From positions 1 to 64,000 of the forward strand of contig NZ_JBHUHX010000004.1 in assembly GCF_042682685.1 (NCBI RefSeq): a stretch of 64,000 nt of DNA. Reading direction: 5' to 3'. This document shows, in pieces, positions 17,068 through 24,492 of the stretch. This stretch comes from Imhoffiella fuscus. Lineage in GTDB: Bacteria > Pseudomonadota > Gammaproteobacteria > Chromatiales > Chromatiaceae. The notes beneath the pieces are model-generated. The model ran no database searches, was not told the DNA's origin, and saw nothing but the letters and a program-made list of their open reading frames with translations. Position numbers and translations under genes: made by a program. Within the stretch, counting starts at the first letter, position 1; the number at the start of each line of letters is the position of its first letter.

Positions 17068-17754
17068 TCATTGGTCGCCTTCATCGACTGGCTCTGTAGT
17101 AGCTTGCACGGCCGGTCGATGGCGAGCACGTTGGCAGTGAAACATGTGCATCGATCGGTCTCCATCCCGGTTTGGATGGCGCCTTTCCCTAAAGGTTCTT
17201 GGCGGCTGTCGCAGTCGGCGTGTCTTCTCGACCATGCGATGGGTCGAGCGACTGTTGTTGAATGGTGCCACCTGCCATAGCGGCACCCACAACAGCTGAT
17301 GCGACTCGTCGTTGCCCGGAATCCTCAGATCGTCGTCCATCTCCACCAGAAAACGGATGTCGATGTGCTGGTGCCGCGGGCCGCGCGCACTGGCGGGGAT
17401 GGTGTGGATGTCGACGTCGAAGATGGTGTCGTCGAGGAGACGGATGTGCGAGGGGTCGAGGCCGGTTTCCTCTGACGTTTCGCGCAGTGCGACACGCAGG
17501 ATGTCTGAATCGCAATCGGCGTGTCCGCCGGGCTGGAACCACTGGTCGTGCTTGCGATGGTGCAGCAGCAGGACCCGATCGCGGCTCGGACTCACCACCC
17601 AGGCGGATCCCGTTACGTGGGCGGGCCAGAGATCGCAGTGAAAGCAGTCCGCATGAGCGATCACGAAATCGCGCGCCCGTGCCACGTAGGCCGATTCTTC
17701 CATGAATCGGGTCCGGTGTGCGTCGAGCAGTGAAAGGAGCGCTTGGCGGTGCAT
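17068..17754 (-). CDS. Nudix hydrolase, possible carboxysome-linked housekeeping
   Basis: Residues about 45-175 are a Nudix domain with the box GGHADCDSDILRVALRETSE followed by ETGL. Aspartate stands where the first box glutamate usually lies, a variant seen in some members. Nudix enzymes cut nucleoside diphosphates linked to another group; the substrate here cannot be told. It begins 14 bases after csoS1D and so probably shares its transcript. The last 45-50 residues (after the TRRL region) are Arg/His-rich, unlike Nudix proteins, suggesting a lost stop or frameshift near the original end, since relatives are about 180 residues. Confidence 0.75.
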   Translation of the reverse strand: MHRQALLSLLDAHRTRFMEESAYVARARDFVIAHADCFHCDLWPAHVTGSAWVVSPSRDRVLLLHHRKHDQWFQPGGHADCDSDILRVALRETSEETGLDPSHIRLLDDTIFDVDIHTIPASARGPRHQHIDIRFLVEMDDDLRIPGNDESHQLLWVPLWQVAPFNNSRSTHRMVEKTRRLRQPPRTFRERRHPNRDGDRSMHMFHCQRARHRPAVQATTEPVDEGDQ

Positions 17755-17768
17755 GAGGGGTGACTCGG

Positions 17769-18383
17769 TCAGGCTTCGGACGGGTTTTGGATGGCGTCGA
17801 TCGCCGCCGCAGCCGCCTCGTCCACATCGCCCTCACGCCCGGCGAGGATCAAGCGGCCGAAGGCGCCAACCGCGCGCGCGTTGATCAGCGTGATGCTCGC
17901 GGCCTTCTCGGCTTGATTCGCGGCATAGACGATGTAGCCGGCCGGTTCGGTTTCGAGGATGAACATGCTCTGCCCAGGCAGGATCATGGAGCCGCGCCGA
18001 TCCTGACGATTGATCAGCACGCAATGGTCGGGGGTCATGCCGCGGAGCGTTTCCTGCCAGGCGATACGGCAGGTTTCGCGGTCCGCGACGGTGGCGCCCA
18101 TCCGCGACAGGAGGACGCGGCCGGCCTCGCGCACATCGCTCTGATCGCGCTGGTGGATCACCAGCGAGCCGTAGGTGCGTTCCACGACCTGCTGCGAGAG
18201 GTGCACGCGGGTGGCCTTGAGCGCGGCATCGGTGAGGCGATGGACCGCCATGCCGGGAGAGACCTCCACCCACAGGCAGGCATCGCCAGGTACCGGGAGG
18301 AAGCCCTGGGACACGGTCGCCATGTAGGCGGCGAGCTGGGGCTGCAGCGCGTCGATGTACACGTAGGTTCTAAGCTTGATCAT
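17769..18383 (-). CDS. csoS1D: CsoS1D, tandem-BMC carboxysome shell protein
   Basis: The protein has 204 residues with two fused BMC domains. The segments LQPQLAAYMATVSQGFLPVP, CLWVEVSPGMAVHRLTDAAL, ETEPAGYIVYAANQAEKAAS and AVGAFGRLILAGREGDVDEA follow the CsoS1D pattern almost without change. CsoS1D forms stacked trimers with a large gated pore thought to pass RuBP and 3-phosphoglycerate. The ATG at 18383 begins MIKLRTYVYID, where family similarity starts. It overlaps the end of the DUF2189 gene by 14 bases. A longer in-frame start at 18530 lies inside DUF2189 and is unlikely. Confidence 0.92.
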   Translation of the reverse strand: MIKLRTYVYIDALQPQLAAYMATVSQGFLPVPGDACLWVEVSPGMAVHRLTDAALKATRVHLSQQVVERTYGSLVIHQRDQSDVREAGRVLLSRMGATVADRETCRIAWQETLRGMTPDHCVLINRQDRRGSMILPGQSMFILETEPAGYIVYAANQAEKAASITLINARAVGAFGRLILAGREGDVDEAAAAAIDAIQNPSEA

Positions 18384-19239
18384 CCTGTCTCGAAGCCCTG
18401 GAGCGGCTGTGTCGTTGAGTGCGCTGGATGCCGGGATCTGAGCGACTGTCTCGATCTGCCCTTGGCACCAGATCCCGATAGGCGTGCCAAGTGGCGTGGC
18501 CGACCAGTGGAACGGCCAGGAAGAGTCCAAGATAGAAGGTCAGGAGTCCCGCCCCGACGATTGCGACCAGCAGAGCAGCCCAGAGCAGCATGGGCAGCCA
18601 GTTCTGGGCCACGGCCCGCACGCTGGTCCGCATGGCGGTGAAGCCGTCCACCGGGCGGTCGATCAGCATGGGAATGGTGATGGCGCTGACGCAGAAGGTG
18701 CAGGCGGCGAAGAAGGCGCCGACCAGGACGACGGCAATCACCAGGGGCCTGTGCTCCCCGGACAGCACCACGGTCGGGATGAAGTTGTCCCAGGTGGGGA
18801 AGGGGTCCTGGTAGAGCATGATGAACAGAAAGACCGAGGCCAGTATCCACAGCTGCATGATGATCAAGAGGAAACCGGTCGCGATGCCGAGCTGCCCCTG
18901 ATTGCGCTTGACCGCCTCCAGCGCTTGGCAATGGTCCATGGGCTCGCCCCGCTCCAGGTGATCGCTCATCCGATAGAGCCCGATCGCGAGCAGGGGCGCC
19001 ATCAGAAAGAATCCGGCGGTGAGGAATGGCACCAGAAAGCTGAGATGGCCGAGCAGAGTCAGCAGGAAGATCGACGCGCTCAAGATGACGATGCCGGCGC
19101 CGTACCTCAGGCTGTACAGTGGGGCCGCCCGGATATCCCGCCAGCCCTTCTTCAGCCAACGCCAGGGGTGCCGCAAGGTCACCCGATTCACAGGCGGGTC
19201 CTTTTGATCGAGCGCCGGCTCGAAGGGTGTCTCGTTCAT
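18370..19239 (-). CDS. DUF2189 integral membrane protein
   Basis: This 289-residue protein has five or six hydrophobic helices (about residues 45-260) and the DUF2189 hallmarks HPWRWLKKGWRDI near the N-terminus and APLLAIGLYRMSDHLERGE. The family has no assigned function. It lies between cbbR and csoS1D on the carboxysome strand, 43 bases after cbbR, and its last 14 bases overlap csoS1D, so the two are almost certainly co-translated. The hydrophilic, Arg/Ser/Asp-rich tail (last 35 residues) overlaps the csoS1D start. A role linking carboxysomes to the membrane or to ion or metabolite exchange would be speculation. Confidence 0.85.
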   Translation of the reverse strand: MNETPFEPALDQKDPPVNRVTLRHPWRWLKKGWRDIRAAPLYSLRYGAGIVILSASIFLLTLLGHLSFLVPFLTAGFFLMAPLLAIGLYRMSDHLERGEPMDHCQALEAVKRNQGQLGIATGFLLIIMQLWILASVFLFIMLYQDPFPTWDNFIPTVVLSGEHRPLVIAVVLVGAFFAACTFCVSAITIPMLIDRPVDGFTAMRTSVRAVAQNWLPMLLWAALLVAIVGAGLLTFYLGLFLAVPLVGHATWHAYRDLVPRADRDSRSDPGIQRTQRHSRSRASRQDDQA

Positions 19240-19282
19240 CGCTCATCCTCCTCATGCCCTCTTCGGGGCTTGGTCGTTCTTG

Positions 19283-20290
19283 CTAGCCTGTCGCCTGGTC
19301 CTCGGTCTGCTTGCTGCCAGTTTCGCGCCCGCGCGTCAAGCGAGCATGGGTCTTCTTCAATTGACGGCGCAGTTGCTCACCTTCCTCGTCCAGGAAGTCG
19401 AGGAAGGCGCTCGCGACCACCGAGAGCTCTTTGCCTTTCGCGTAGGCTACGTACCACTTGCGCTCGAGCGGGAATCCCTGCACGTCGAGAATCCGCAGCG
19501 GTGATTGCGGTCCCTCCTGGGCCAGTGTGTGGAGCGAAAGCACGGAGATGCCGAGCTGGCCGTAGATCGCATGCTTGATGGCCTCGTTGCTGCCTAGTTC
19601 CATCCGAACGCGCGGCTTGAAATCGGCCTCCGCGAAGTTTCTGAGCACGATGTCGCGGATGCCCGAACCGGGCTCGCGCATGATGAAGTGTGCGTCGGCC
19701 AGACGCGCCACGGGGAGGTTTCGCTCTGTGGCCAGCGGATGATCCCGGTGTGCGATCACGTGCAGGGGATTGGGCGCGAAGGCCTTGCTGGTCAGCTCCA
19801 GATCGCGTTCGGGGATCTGTCCGAGGATGTAGAGGTCGTCCTTGTTGGCGGCGAGGCGCTCCAGCACGCTGTCGCGGTTGGTGACCTTGAGCGCGACGTC
19901 GACACCGGTGTGGCGCTGACAGAAGCGACCGAGCACCTCGGGGGCGAAATACTTGGCGGTGGTGATGACGCAGAGGCGCAGATAGCCCTGCCTGAGGCCC
20001 TTGAGGTCGGCGACCTTCATCTCGAAGCGGTCGAGGACGTCTAGGATCGCCTTCACTGCGGTCTCGAGCTCGCGACCCGTCTCGGTGAGATAGACCCGTC
20101 GGCCGATCTGCTCGAACAGCGGCAGACCGATGACATCCGTCAAGCGCTTGATCTGGGTGGAGACCGTGGGTTGGGTCAGATAGAGCTCGTCGGCCGCCTT
20201 GGTGAAGCTGCCGAGGCGGGCGATCGCCTCGAACACCTGGAGCTGGCGCAGACTGACGTGACGGACAAGATTCAGCATGGGGTCGAACAT
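19283..20290 (-). CDS. cbbR: CbbR, LysR-type regulator of CO2 fixation genes
   Basis: This 335-residue LysR-family activator has its winged helix-turn-helix at residues about 8-65 (SLRQLQVFEAIARLGSFTKA, then LYLTQPTVSTQIKRL). Its effector domain has CbbR-typical features (MREPGSGIRDIVLRNF, and IKHAIYGQLGISVLSLHT). CbbR senses Calvin-cycle metabolites and activates cbb genes. It usually stands divergent from cbbL, but here it is on the same strand, downstream of the carboxysome genes. Two in-frame starts, 20290 and 20278, are possible. Likely targets are the shared 16-bp elements upstream of cbbL and dabB. Confidence 0.93.
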   Translation of the reverse strand: MFDPMLNLVRHVSLRQLQVFEAIARLGSFTKAADELYLTQPTVSTQIKRLTDVIGLPLFEQIGRRVYLTETGRELETAVKAILDVLDRFEMKVADLKGLRQGYLRLCVITTAKYFAPEVLGRFCQRHTGVDVALKVTNRDSVLERLAANKDDLYILGQIPERDLELTSKAFAPNPLHVIAHRDHPLATERNLPVARLADAHFIMREPGSGIRDIVLRNFAEADFKPRVRMELGSNEAIKHAIYGQLGISVLSLHTLAQEGPQSPLRILDVQGFPLERKWYVAYAKGKELSVVASAFLDFLDEEGEQLRRQLKKTHARLTRGRETGSKQTEDQATG

Positions 20291-20374
20291 CTTCGGCTCT
20301 CGATGGCTCCGATGATAACGCGCGCTCCAGGGGTGCTGGCGAGGCGTTCGATCCCGCGACGAGGGTTGATCCCG

Positions 20375-20572
20375 TCAATCGGGCCAGACACGCTGGCTGG
20401 AGCGATAGTTGTGGTCGTCGGTCGTCTGGGCCTCCGGTTTGGTGCGCGGGCGTCGAGCGGCTGGACGTTTGACGCCGCTTGGTACTGCTTTGGCCTTGGT
20501 GCTGGGGGCTGCGGCGGGCTCGGCCGCCGGCGGCTCGGGCGGGGCGATGGGCGGCTCTGTGTCATCGGTCAT
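20375..20572 (-). CDS. small disordered protein with C-terminal Trp, candidate McdB
   Basis: This 65-residue protein has low complexity: an acidic, Pro/Ala-rich N-terminus, a Lys/Arg-rich middle (about residues 25-46) and the tail NYRSSQRVWPD. It lies directly after acRAF in the carboxysome operon. Alpha-type McdB proteins, which space carboxysomes on the nucleoid with the ParA-like McdA, are short, disordered and carry a conserved tryptophan near the C-terminus, and they sit in this position. I therefore propose McdB, on features and context only. No ParA/McdA gene is present anywhere in the window. Otherwise it is an unnamed carboxysome-operon protein. Confidence 0.5.
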   Translation of the reverse strand: MTDDTEPPIAPPEPPAAEPAAAPSTKAKAVPSGVKRPAARRPRTKPEAQTTDDHNYRSSQRVWPD

Positions 20573-20598
20573 GGTTCTGATCTCCAGGTCGCGTCAGA

Positions 20599-20874
20599 TC
20601 AAGAAGCCGCCGGAACGGCCGTGATGAGTGCGTCGATCTGACGGGCGAACGCCCGATGTTCGGGCAGGATCGCGCCCGAGTCCTCGTCGGTCTGGATGGT
20701 GAGGCTTACGGAGGTGCGCCCGAAGCTGATGTCCGGGTAGCGATTGGCAGCCTCGCTGATGTCGGCCAGGGCCTCTAGGAAGTCCCGGGTCTGCTCGTAA
20801 TCCTCGAAGACGATACGGCGCTCCAGACGCGCGGGGCGGTTGCGTTCTTTCCAGGTGGCTGCTTGATTGGACAT
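20599..20874 (-). CDS. acRAF, alpha-carboxysome RuBisCO assembly factor (PCD-like)
   Basis: This 91-residue protein has a pterin-4a-carbinolamine-dehydratase-like fold. The segments TWKERNRPARLERRIVFEDY, then TRDFLEALADISEAANRYPD and ISFGRTSVSLTI, match the acRAF group found in alpha-carboxysome operons. acRAF is a RuBisCO chaperone and lacks the catalytic histidines of true dehydratases; none are seen here. It follows the ferritin-like gene by 21 bases. Confidence in the family is high; chaperone activity is by homology. Confidence 0.88.
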   Translation of the reverse strand: MSNQAATWKERNRPARLERRIVFEDYEQTRDFLEALADISEAANRYPDISFGRTSVSLTIQTDEDSGAILPEHRAFARQIDALITAVPAAS

Positions 20875-20895
20875 GGTGATCCTCGTCGTTTGTTG

Positions 20896-21423
20896 TCAGG
20901 TGTCGTCAGTGATTGGCGGTCGATGGGTGGTGTGCGACTGGTGCCCCATGATGCCAGTCGGGGGCGAGCGTAGCTGTTGCAGCCAGGCGTCGAGTTGCCG
21001 GACGTGGCTCAGCTCCTCGTCGTGGAGGGCGGCGAACAGGGCCTGGTCGTCGGGTGCGTCGATCAGCGCGCAGTACTGCGCCGCTTCGCGATACAGCGCG
21101 ACCGCCCGCTGTTCGAGCAGCTGATCGGCCTGCAGCAGCTCGATCAGCGACAGGCCCGCACGTACCGGAGTCAGCTGCGAACCGTTGGGGATGGCACCGA
21201 ATTCGAGCAGGCGCGCGATCAGCCGCTGTGCGTGCGCCTGCTCCTCGTTCGCCTCCTGGCGGAAGTGACTGGCGATCTCCTCCATGCCCCACAGCTCCGC
21301 CAGAGCGGCATGGGTGAGATACTGCTGTACCGCGCTCAACTCGTAGCTCAGGGCGCGGCCCAGATAGCCCAGCACTCTGAGGTTCACGGTTCCGGGGTTC
21401 AGGATTCCGGGGTGTGCGGTCAT
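20896..21423 (-). CDS. carboxysome-operon ferritin-like (bacterioferritin-like) protein
   Basis: This 175-residue four-helix protein of the ferritin/bacterioferritin type is encoded in most alpha-carboxysome operons after csoS1. It has carboxylate/His positions of a di-iron site: ELSAVQQYLTHA in helix 1, EEQAHAQRL in helix 2, and HDEELSHVRQL near the end. Its role in carboxysomes is not settled, and iron handling or redox protection have been suggested. The last 20 residues are a polar His/Thr/Pro tail. It is 89 bases from csoS1. Confidence 0.85.
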   Translation of the reverse strand: MTAHPGILNPGTVNLRVLGYLGRALSYELSAVQQYLTHAALAELWGMEEIASHFRQEANEEQAHAQRLIARLLEFGAIPNGSQLTPVRAGLSLIELLQADQLLEQRAVALYREAAQYCALIDAPDDQALFAALHDEELSHVRQLDAWLQQLRSPPTGIMGHQSHTTHRPPITDDT

Positions 21424-21512
21424 GGCGCTCGATCCGCGTTCGCGCGTTTGACGAGGCGATCGCTGGCGCAGCCGGCTGGCGGTTTCTCAGCCATGCGATC
21501 GGCCAGCGTCGC

Positions 21513-21836
21513 CTAGGACCGGCCGTGCCCGCCGTCGGTGTCGCCCGGTTGCTTGGGCAGGACCGGCTCCACCTCGCGATGGGGGCGGGCGATGATGTGG
21601 GCGGCGACCAGTCCGTCGCCCACCCGTTCGCAGGCGTCTGCCCCGGCCCGCACGGCGGCATTGACCGCACCGGTCTCGCCGCGCACCAGCACGGTGACAT
21701 AGCCTCCGCCGACGAATTCACGGCCGACGAGGCGCACCTCGGCGGCCTTGGTCATGGCGTCCGCCGCCTCGATGGCGGGCACCAGTCCACGCGTCTCGAT
21801 CATACCGAGGGCGATTCCATAATTTTCACTGGCCAT
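21513..21836 (-). CDS. csoS1: CsoS1 carboxysome shell hexamer protein (copy 2)
   Basis: This single BMC-domain shell protein has 107 residues. It begins MASENYGIALGMIETRGLVP and includes AAHIIARPHREVEPVLP. These hexamers tile the facets of the alpha-carboxysome shell, and their positively charged pores favour bicarbonate and RuBP over CO2. It is nearly identical to the copy immediately upstream over the first 95 residues, differing mainly at residue 3 and in the tail (KQPGDTDGGHGRS). The duplication is recent or kept uniform by gene conversion. The two copies are 52 bases apart. Confidence 0.95.
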   Translation of the reverse strand: MASENYGIALGMIETRGLVPAIEAADAMTKAAEVRLVGREFVGGGYVTVLVRGETGAVNAAVRAGADACERVGDGLVAAHIIARPHREVEPVLPKQPGDTDGGHGRS

Positions 21837-21888
21837 GGTGGTCGTTCCTCACATCGAAAAAATCATTGCATCCAGAACGCGTCTCGAA

Positions 21889-22203
21889 CTAGGCCGCCTC
21901 TTTGGTCTCCGGGCTGCCGGTCGGCAGTACCGGCTCGACCTCGCGATGGGGGCGGGCGATGATGTGGGCGGCGACCAGTCCGTCGCCCACTCGCTCGCAG
22001 GCGTCTGCCCCGGCCCGCACGGCGGCATTGACCGCACCGGTCTCGCCGCGCACCAGCACGGTGACATAGCCTCCGCCGACGAACTCCCGACCGACGAGGC
22101 GTACCTCGGCGGCCTTGGTCATGGCGTCCGCCGCCTCGATGGCGGGTACCAGACCGCGCGTCTCGATCATTCCCAGTGCAATCCCGTAGTGTTCGTTGGC
22201 CAT
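21889..22203 (-). CDS. csoS1: CsoS1 carboxysome shell hexamer protein (copy 1)
   Basis: This single BMC-domain shell protein has 104 residues. The start at 22203 (MANEHYG) follows AGAGGAG by about seven bases. The in-frame extension up to 22308 translates the tandem repeat described below and is not believed. The pore-region and edge residues are the same as in copy 2 and the C-terminus differs (TGSPETKEAA). Two abundant copies in a row are usual for CsoS1, which is needed in the thousands per carboxysome. Confidence 0.95.
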   Translation of the reverse strand: MANEHYGIALGMIETRGLVPAIEAADAMTKAAEVRLVGREFVGGGYVTVLVRGETGAVNAAVRAGADACERVGDGLVAAHIIARPHREVEPVLPTGSPETKEAA

Positions 22204-22216
22204 TGTGTGACTCCTC

Positions 22217-22256
22217 TGTTTTGGATAAACCAACCTGTGTTTTGGGTAAACCAGCC
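22217..22256. repeat. two tandem 19-bp repeats ahead of csoS1
   Basis: TGTTTTGGATAAACCAACC (22217-22235) and TGTTTTGGGTAAACCAGCC (22238-22256) are 17/19 identical with a 21-base period. They sit in the 118-base gap between csoS4B and csoS1, just ahead of the csoS1 ribosome site. This gap is where mRNA processing or an internal promoter would raise csoS1 output over the upstream genes, but no promoter is evident. Confidence 0.7.
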
Positions 22257-22321
22257 TGCTCGAAAAACGTCGCCCCGCGCGATCGGATGGTCGAATTCGG
22301 GCGTCCAAGCCCGCGTTGGGG

Positions 22322-22591
22322 TCAGTCCCTCACGGAGGTTGCGTCCTCCTCCCAGCGATCGATGATTCCGCCGATGCTCAGATCGGTGAGAATCCCGTTC
22401 CCGACCGCGAGACGCGCGGCCGAGCCACTGATGGTGAAGACCCAGTTGCCCGGACGGGCGCCGACGGTGTCGACCGCCACCGCCCGCTCGCCCAGGGGGC
22501 CGCGCAGGACCCGGAACGAGACGCGCGCCAGACCGGGTATCCGGCGCGTGCAGACCAGTGAGTCCTCGACTTGCATGATGTCCATGCTCAC
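22322..22591 (-). CDS. csoS4B: CsoS4B carboxysome shell vertex protein (BMV)
   Basis: This 89-residue pentamer-forming vertex protein of the CcmL/EutN/CsoS4 family has IMQVEDSLVCTRRIPGL and VAVDTVGARPGNWVF. The start is GTG at 22591 in the GTGA overlap with the csoS4A stop; MDIMQV at 22585 is an alternative. It has the vertex-pore motif ISGSAAR, where CsoS4A has VGSSAAR. Pentamers cap the twelve corners of the shell and stop leakage. Confidence 0.95.
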   Translation of the reverse strand: MSMDIMQVEDSLVCTRRIPGLARVSFRVLRGPLGERAVAVDTVGARPGNWVFTISGSAARLAVGNGILTDLSIGGIIDRWEEDATSVRD

Positions 22592-22833
22592 TGCGCCTCC
22601 CAGTGATCGATGATCCCGACGATGGTCAGATCGCTCGGGTAATCCTTGTGGCCGGCGGCCTCGCGTGCCGCCGAGCTTCCGACGCAGATCACCCAGTCGC
22701 CGGGCGTGCAGCCGACGGCGTCGACGGCGACCAGTGAGCTCCTGCCGTCGCGCACCACCTGGAGGTGGCGATGCTCCAGCCCTGGGATGCGATTGGTCGC
22801 GACCAGTGGCTTCTCGACCTGGCAGATCTTCAT
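22588..22833 (-). CDS. csoS4A: CsoS4A carboxysome shell vertex protein (BMV)
   Basis: This 81-residue protein of the CsoS4/CcmL vertex family begins MKICQVEKPLVATNRIPGLE and contains VAVDAVGCTPGDWVICVGSS. Its ATG overlaps the csoS3 stop by four bases. A much longer open frame continues upstream on the same strand, but it is a shadow of csoS3. CsoS4A and CsoS4B are usually both present and rare per particle. Confidence 0.96.
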   Translation of the reverse strand: MKICQVEKPLVATNRIPGLEHRHLQVVRDGRSSLVAVDAVGCTPGDWVICVGSSAAREAAGHKDYPSDLTIVGIIDHWEAQ

Positions 22834-24473
22834 ACCTCCCTCCAGGTGCTCGGCAGCGAGCTTCCGACGCATTCGATGGGGTCGGCGCGACTGGTATCGC
22901 GCAGGGTCCAATAGGTTTGGATCAGGCCGCGCTCGGCGAGATCCGGATAGCGTTTCAGGATCGCCTCGGCGATCCGCGCGCAGCGTTGGACCGCCCGCTC
23001 GCGCGCCCCGGGCACCTGGCCCGTGTAGTGGAAGCGCAGCACGATGGGGATGGGCAGCCCGTGCGCCACGTTGAGCCGGCGGAAGATCTCGATGCCGACG
23101 TCCAGGTTGGGCGCCCCTTCCTCCAGCGTGCGCATGAAGGCGAAGTAGGTCAGGTTGCGCAGATGGACCTCCTCGAAGTCCGTACCGACGCCGATGAAAC
23201 GCTCTTGGTGACCGGCATCCGGGTAGTGCTCCCCGGCGTAGGTTCGGACATAGTCGATCTGCGACAGGTTGTTCTCGATGAGTTTGGCCATGAGGTCCTG
23301 CATGCCGGCCTCCGGGGGCGGACCGCCGTCGCGCGGTCGGGCGATCGCCTCGCGGATCCGGGTCCGTGCCGATTCGGGATCGAGCTGCGCCGTCGCGCGG
23401 TAGAGTCCACCGGCGTCGACCAGGCGATCCAGATCCGGCTCTCCGGCGTCGTTCGGCAGGTGGATGCGCAGGCGGTCGGTGTCGGTGTCGATGCCGATGA
23501 GCAGCGTCGCGATCGAGGCGCCGCAGCAATGGGTGTTCTCGACGGCCAGACGGAAGGCCCGTAGCTGCGCCAGTCCTGCCGAGGCGGCTGCGCGCGTATC
23601 GCTGCCGTGTGCCGCGCAGCCCTGGTGATCGGGGTCGCGGCTGCTGTAGTGATAGGCCGCCACCTTGAGATAGCGGGTCGGGGCGTCGGCCAGATTGGGC
23701 ACGCCTTCGCGGAAACGCCCCAGCTCTACCGCCTCCCAGCGCTGGAGCGCCTCCTCCACGTCGAAGAGTGCGCCGGCGGAGGATCGGCGCTGTACCGTCC
23801 CCATCGGGAGGCGCAGCACATAGCTGATGGTGTGCGCCAGGCGCCCGTCGGCGCAGGGCGTGACGTTCATGGCGTGGAAGCCGCAACGCAGCAGAACGTC
23901 CTGGAAGTCCCGTGCTTGAGGGTGGGTCTCCAGCGGATCTGCGGTGAAATAGTCCGTGCTCATGGCGCGGAAGGTCTCGAAGGTGGCGTGCGCGAAGAGC
24001 GCGCGCATGTCCAGCCGGTCCACCCAGGCATCCGCCAACGCGTCGTCCGGCAGCGCGAATCCGAGTGCCGCCCGCGCGGACTCCTGGGCCGAGCGCTCGA
24101 AGTCAGGCGCATGCTGACGGGCGGCGATGGCCCTGAGCGTCGGCACGATCCGCGCGAAGGCGCCCTTCACGCGCGTCTCGTATGCCCACAATTGGCGGTT
24201 CTGCTCCGCTCGGGTCAAGGGATGCAGCGCGTCTGGCTTCTGGCGAACAGCGGTCTGGAGCGCGTCATCCCGAAGCCTTTCGTTGCGGAAAGCCTGGTCC
24301 CGGAGCGTTTCATCGGGGCGTGCGTCGATCGGGCTCGCGGGGGGCTCCAGCCAGGTGGCGTCTGCCGGGGCCGCGACCGCCGATACGGGTTGCACTGCGG
24401 GCCTGGGGCGGGCGTTGAGGCTGCTCCACATCGGTGCGCGGCGGCGTGACTTGGGGCTGGGCTTCATCTTCAT
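22830..24473 (-). CDS. csoS3: CsoS3/CsoSCA, carboxysomal carbonic anhydrase
   Basis: This 547-residue enzyme converts bicarbonate to CO2 inside the carboxysome. It is a divergent beta-type carbonic anhydrase whose zinc is held by Cys-His-Cys. Here VLLRCGFHAMNVTP, VAAYHYSSRDPDHQGCAAHG and ENTHCCGASIATLLIG supply these residues in the CsoS3 order. The N-terminal 75 residues are Pro/Arg-rich and disordered; in characterised systems this part binds RuBisCO. The C-terminal half is the catalytically dead domain repeat. The start follows csoS2 by 19 bases. The length is typical. Confidence 0.95.
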   Translation of the reverse strand: MKMKPSPKSRRRAPMWSSLNARPRPAVQPVSAVAAPADATWLEPPASPIDARPDETLRDQAFRNERLRDDALQTAVRQKPDALHPLTRAEQNRQLWAYETRVKGAFARIVPTLRAIAARQHAPDFERSAQESARAALGFALPDDALADAWVDRLDMRALFAHATFETFRAMSTDYFTADPLETHPQARDFQDVLLRCGFHAMNVTPCADGRLAHTISYVLRLPMGTVQRRSSAGALFDVEEALQRWEAVELGRFREGVPNLADAPTRYLKVAAYHYSSRDPDHQGCAAHGSDTRAAASAGLAQLRAFRLAVENTHCCGASIATLLIGIDTDTDRLRIHLPNDAGEPDLDRLVDAGGLYRATAQLDPESARTRIREAIARPRDGGPPPEAGMQDLMAKLIENNLSQIDYVRTYAGEHYPDAGHQERFIGVGTDFEEVHLRNLTYFAFMRTLEEGAPNLDVGIEIFRRLNVAHGLPIPIVLRFHYTGQVPGARERAVQRCARIAEAILKRYPDLAERGLIQTYWTLRDTSRADPIECVGSSLPSTWREV

Positions 24474-24492
24474 GGCTCCTTGGCGCTCCCGC

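Noticed and set aside
16864..20374. ParA/McdA or CbbX gene in the carboxysome cluster
   Set aside because: No Walker-type ATPase is encoded here; all frames were accounted for by csoS1D, DUF2189, cbbR and Nudix.
22588..23886. 432-codon frame containing csoS4A
   Set aside because: Only the last 81 codons (csoS4A) are real. The rest is an Arg/Gly/Pro-rich out-of-frame shadow of csoS3.
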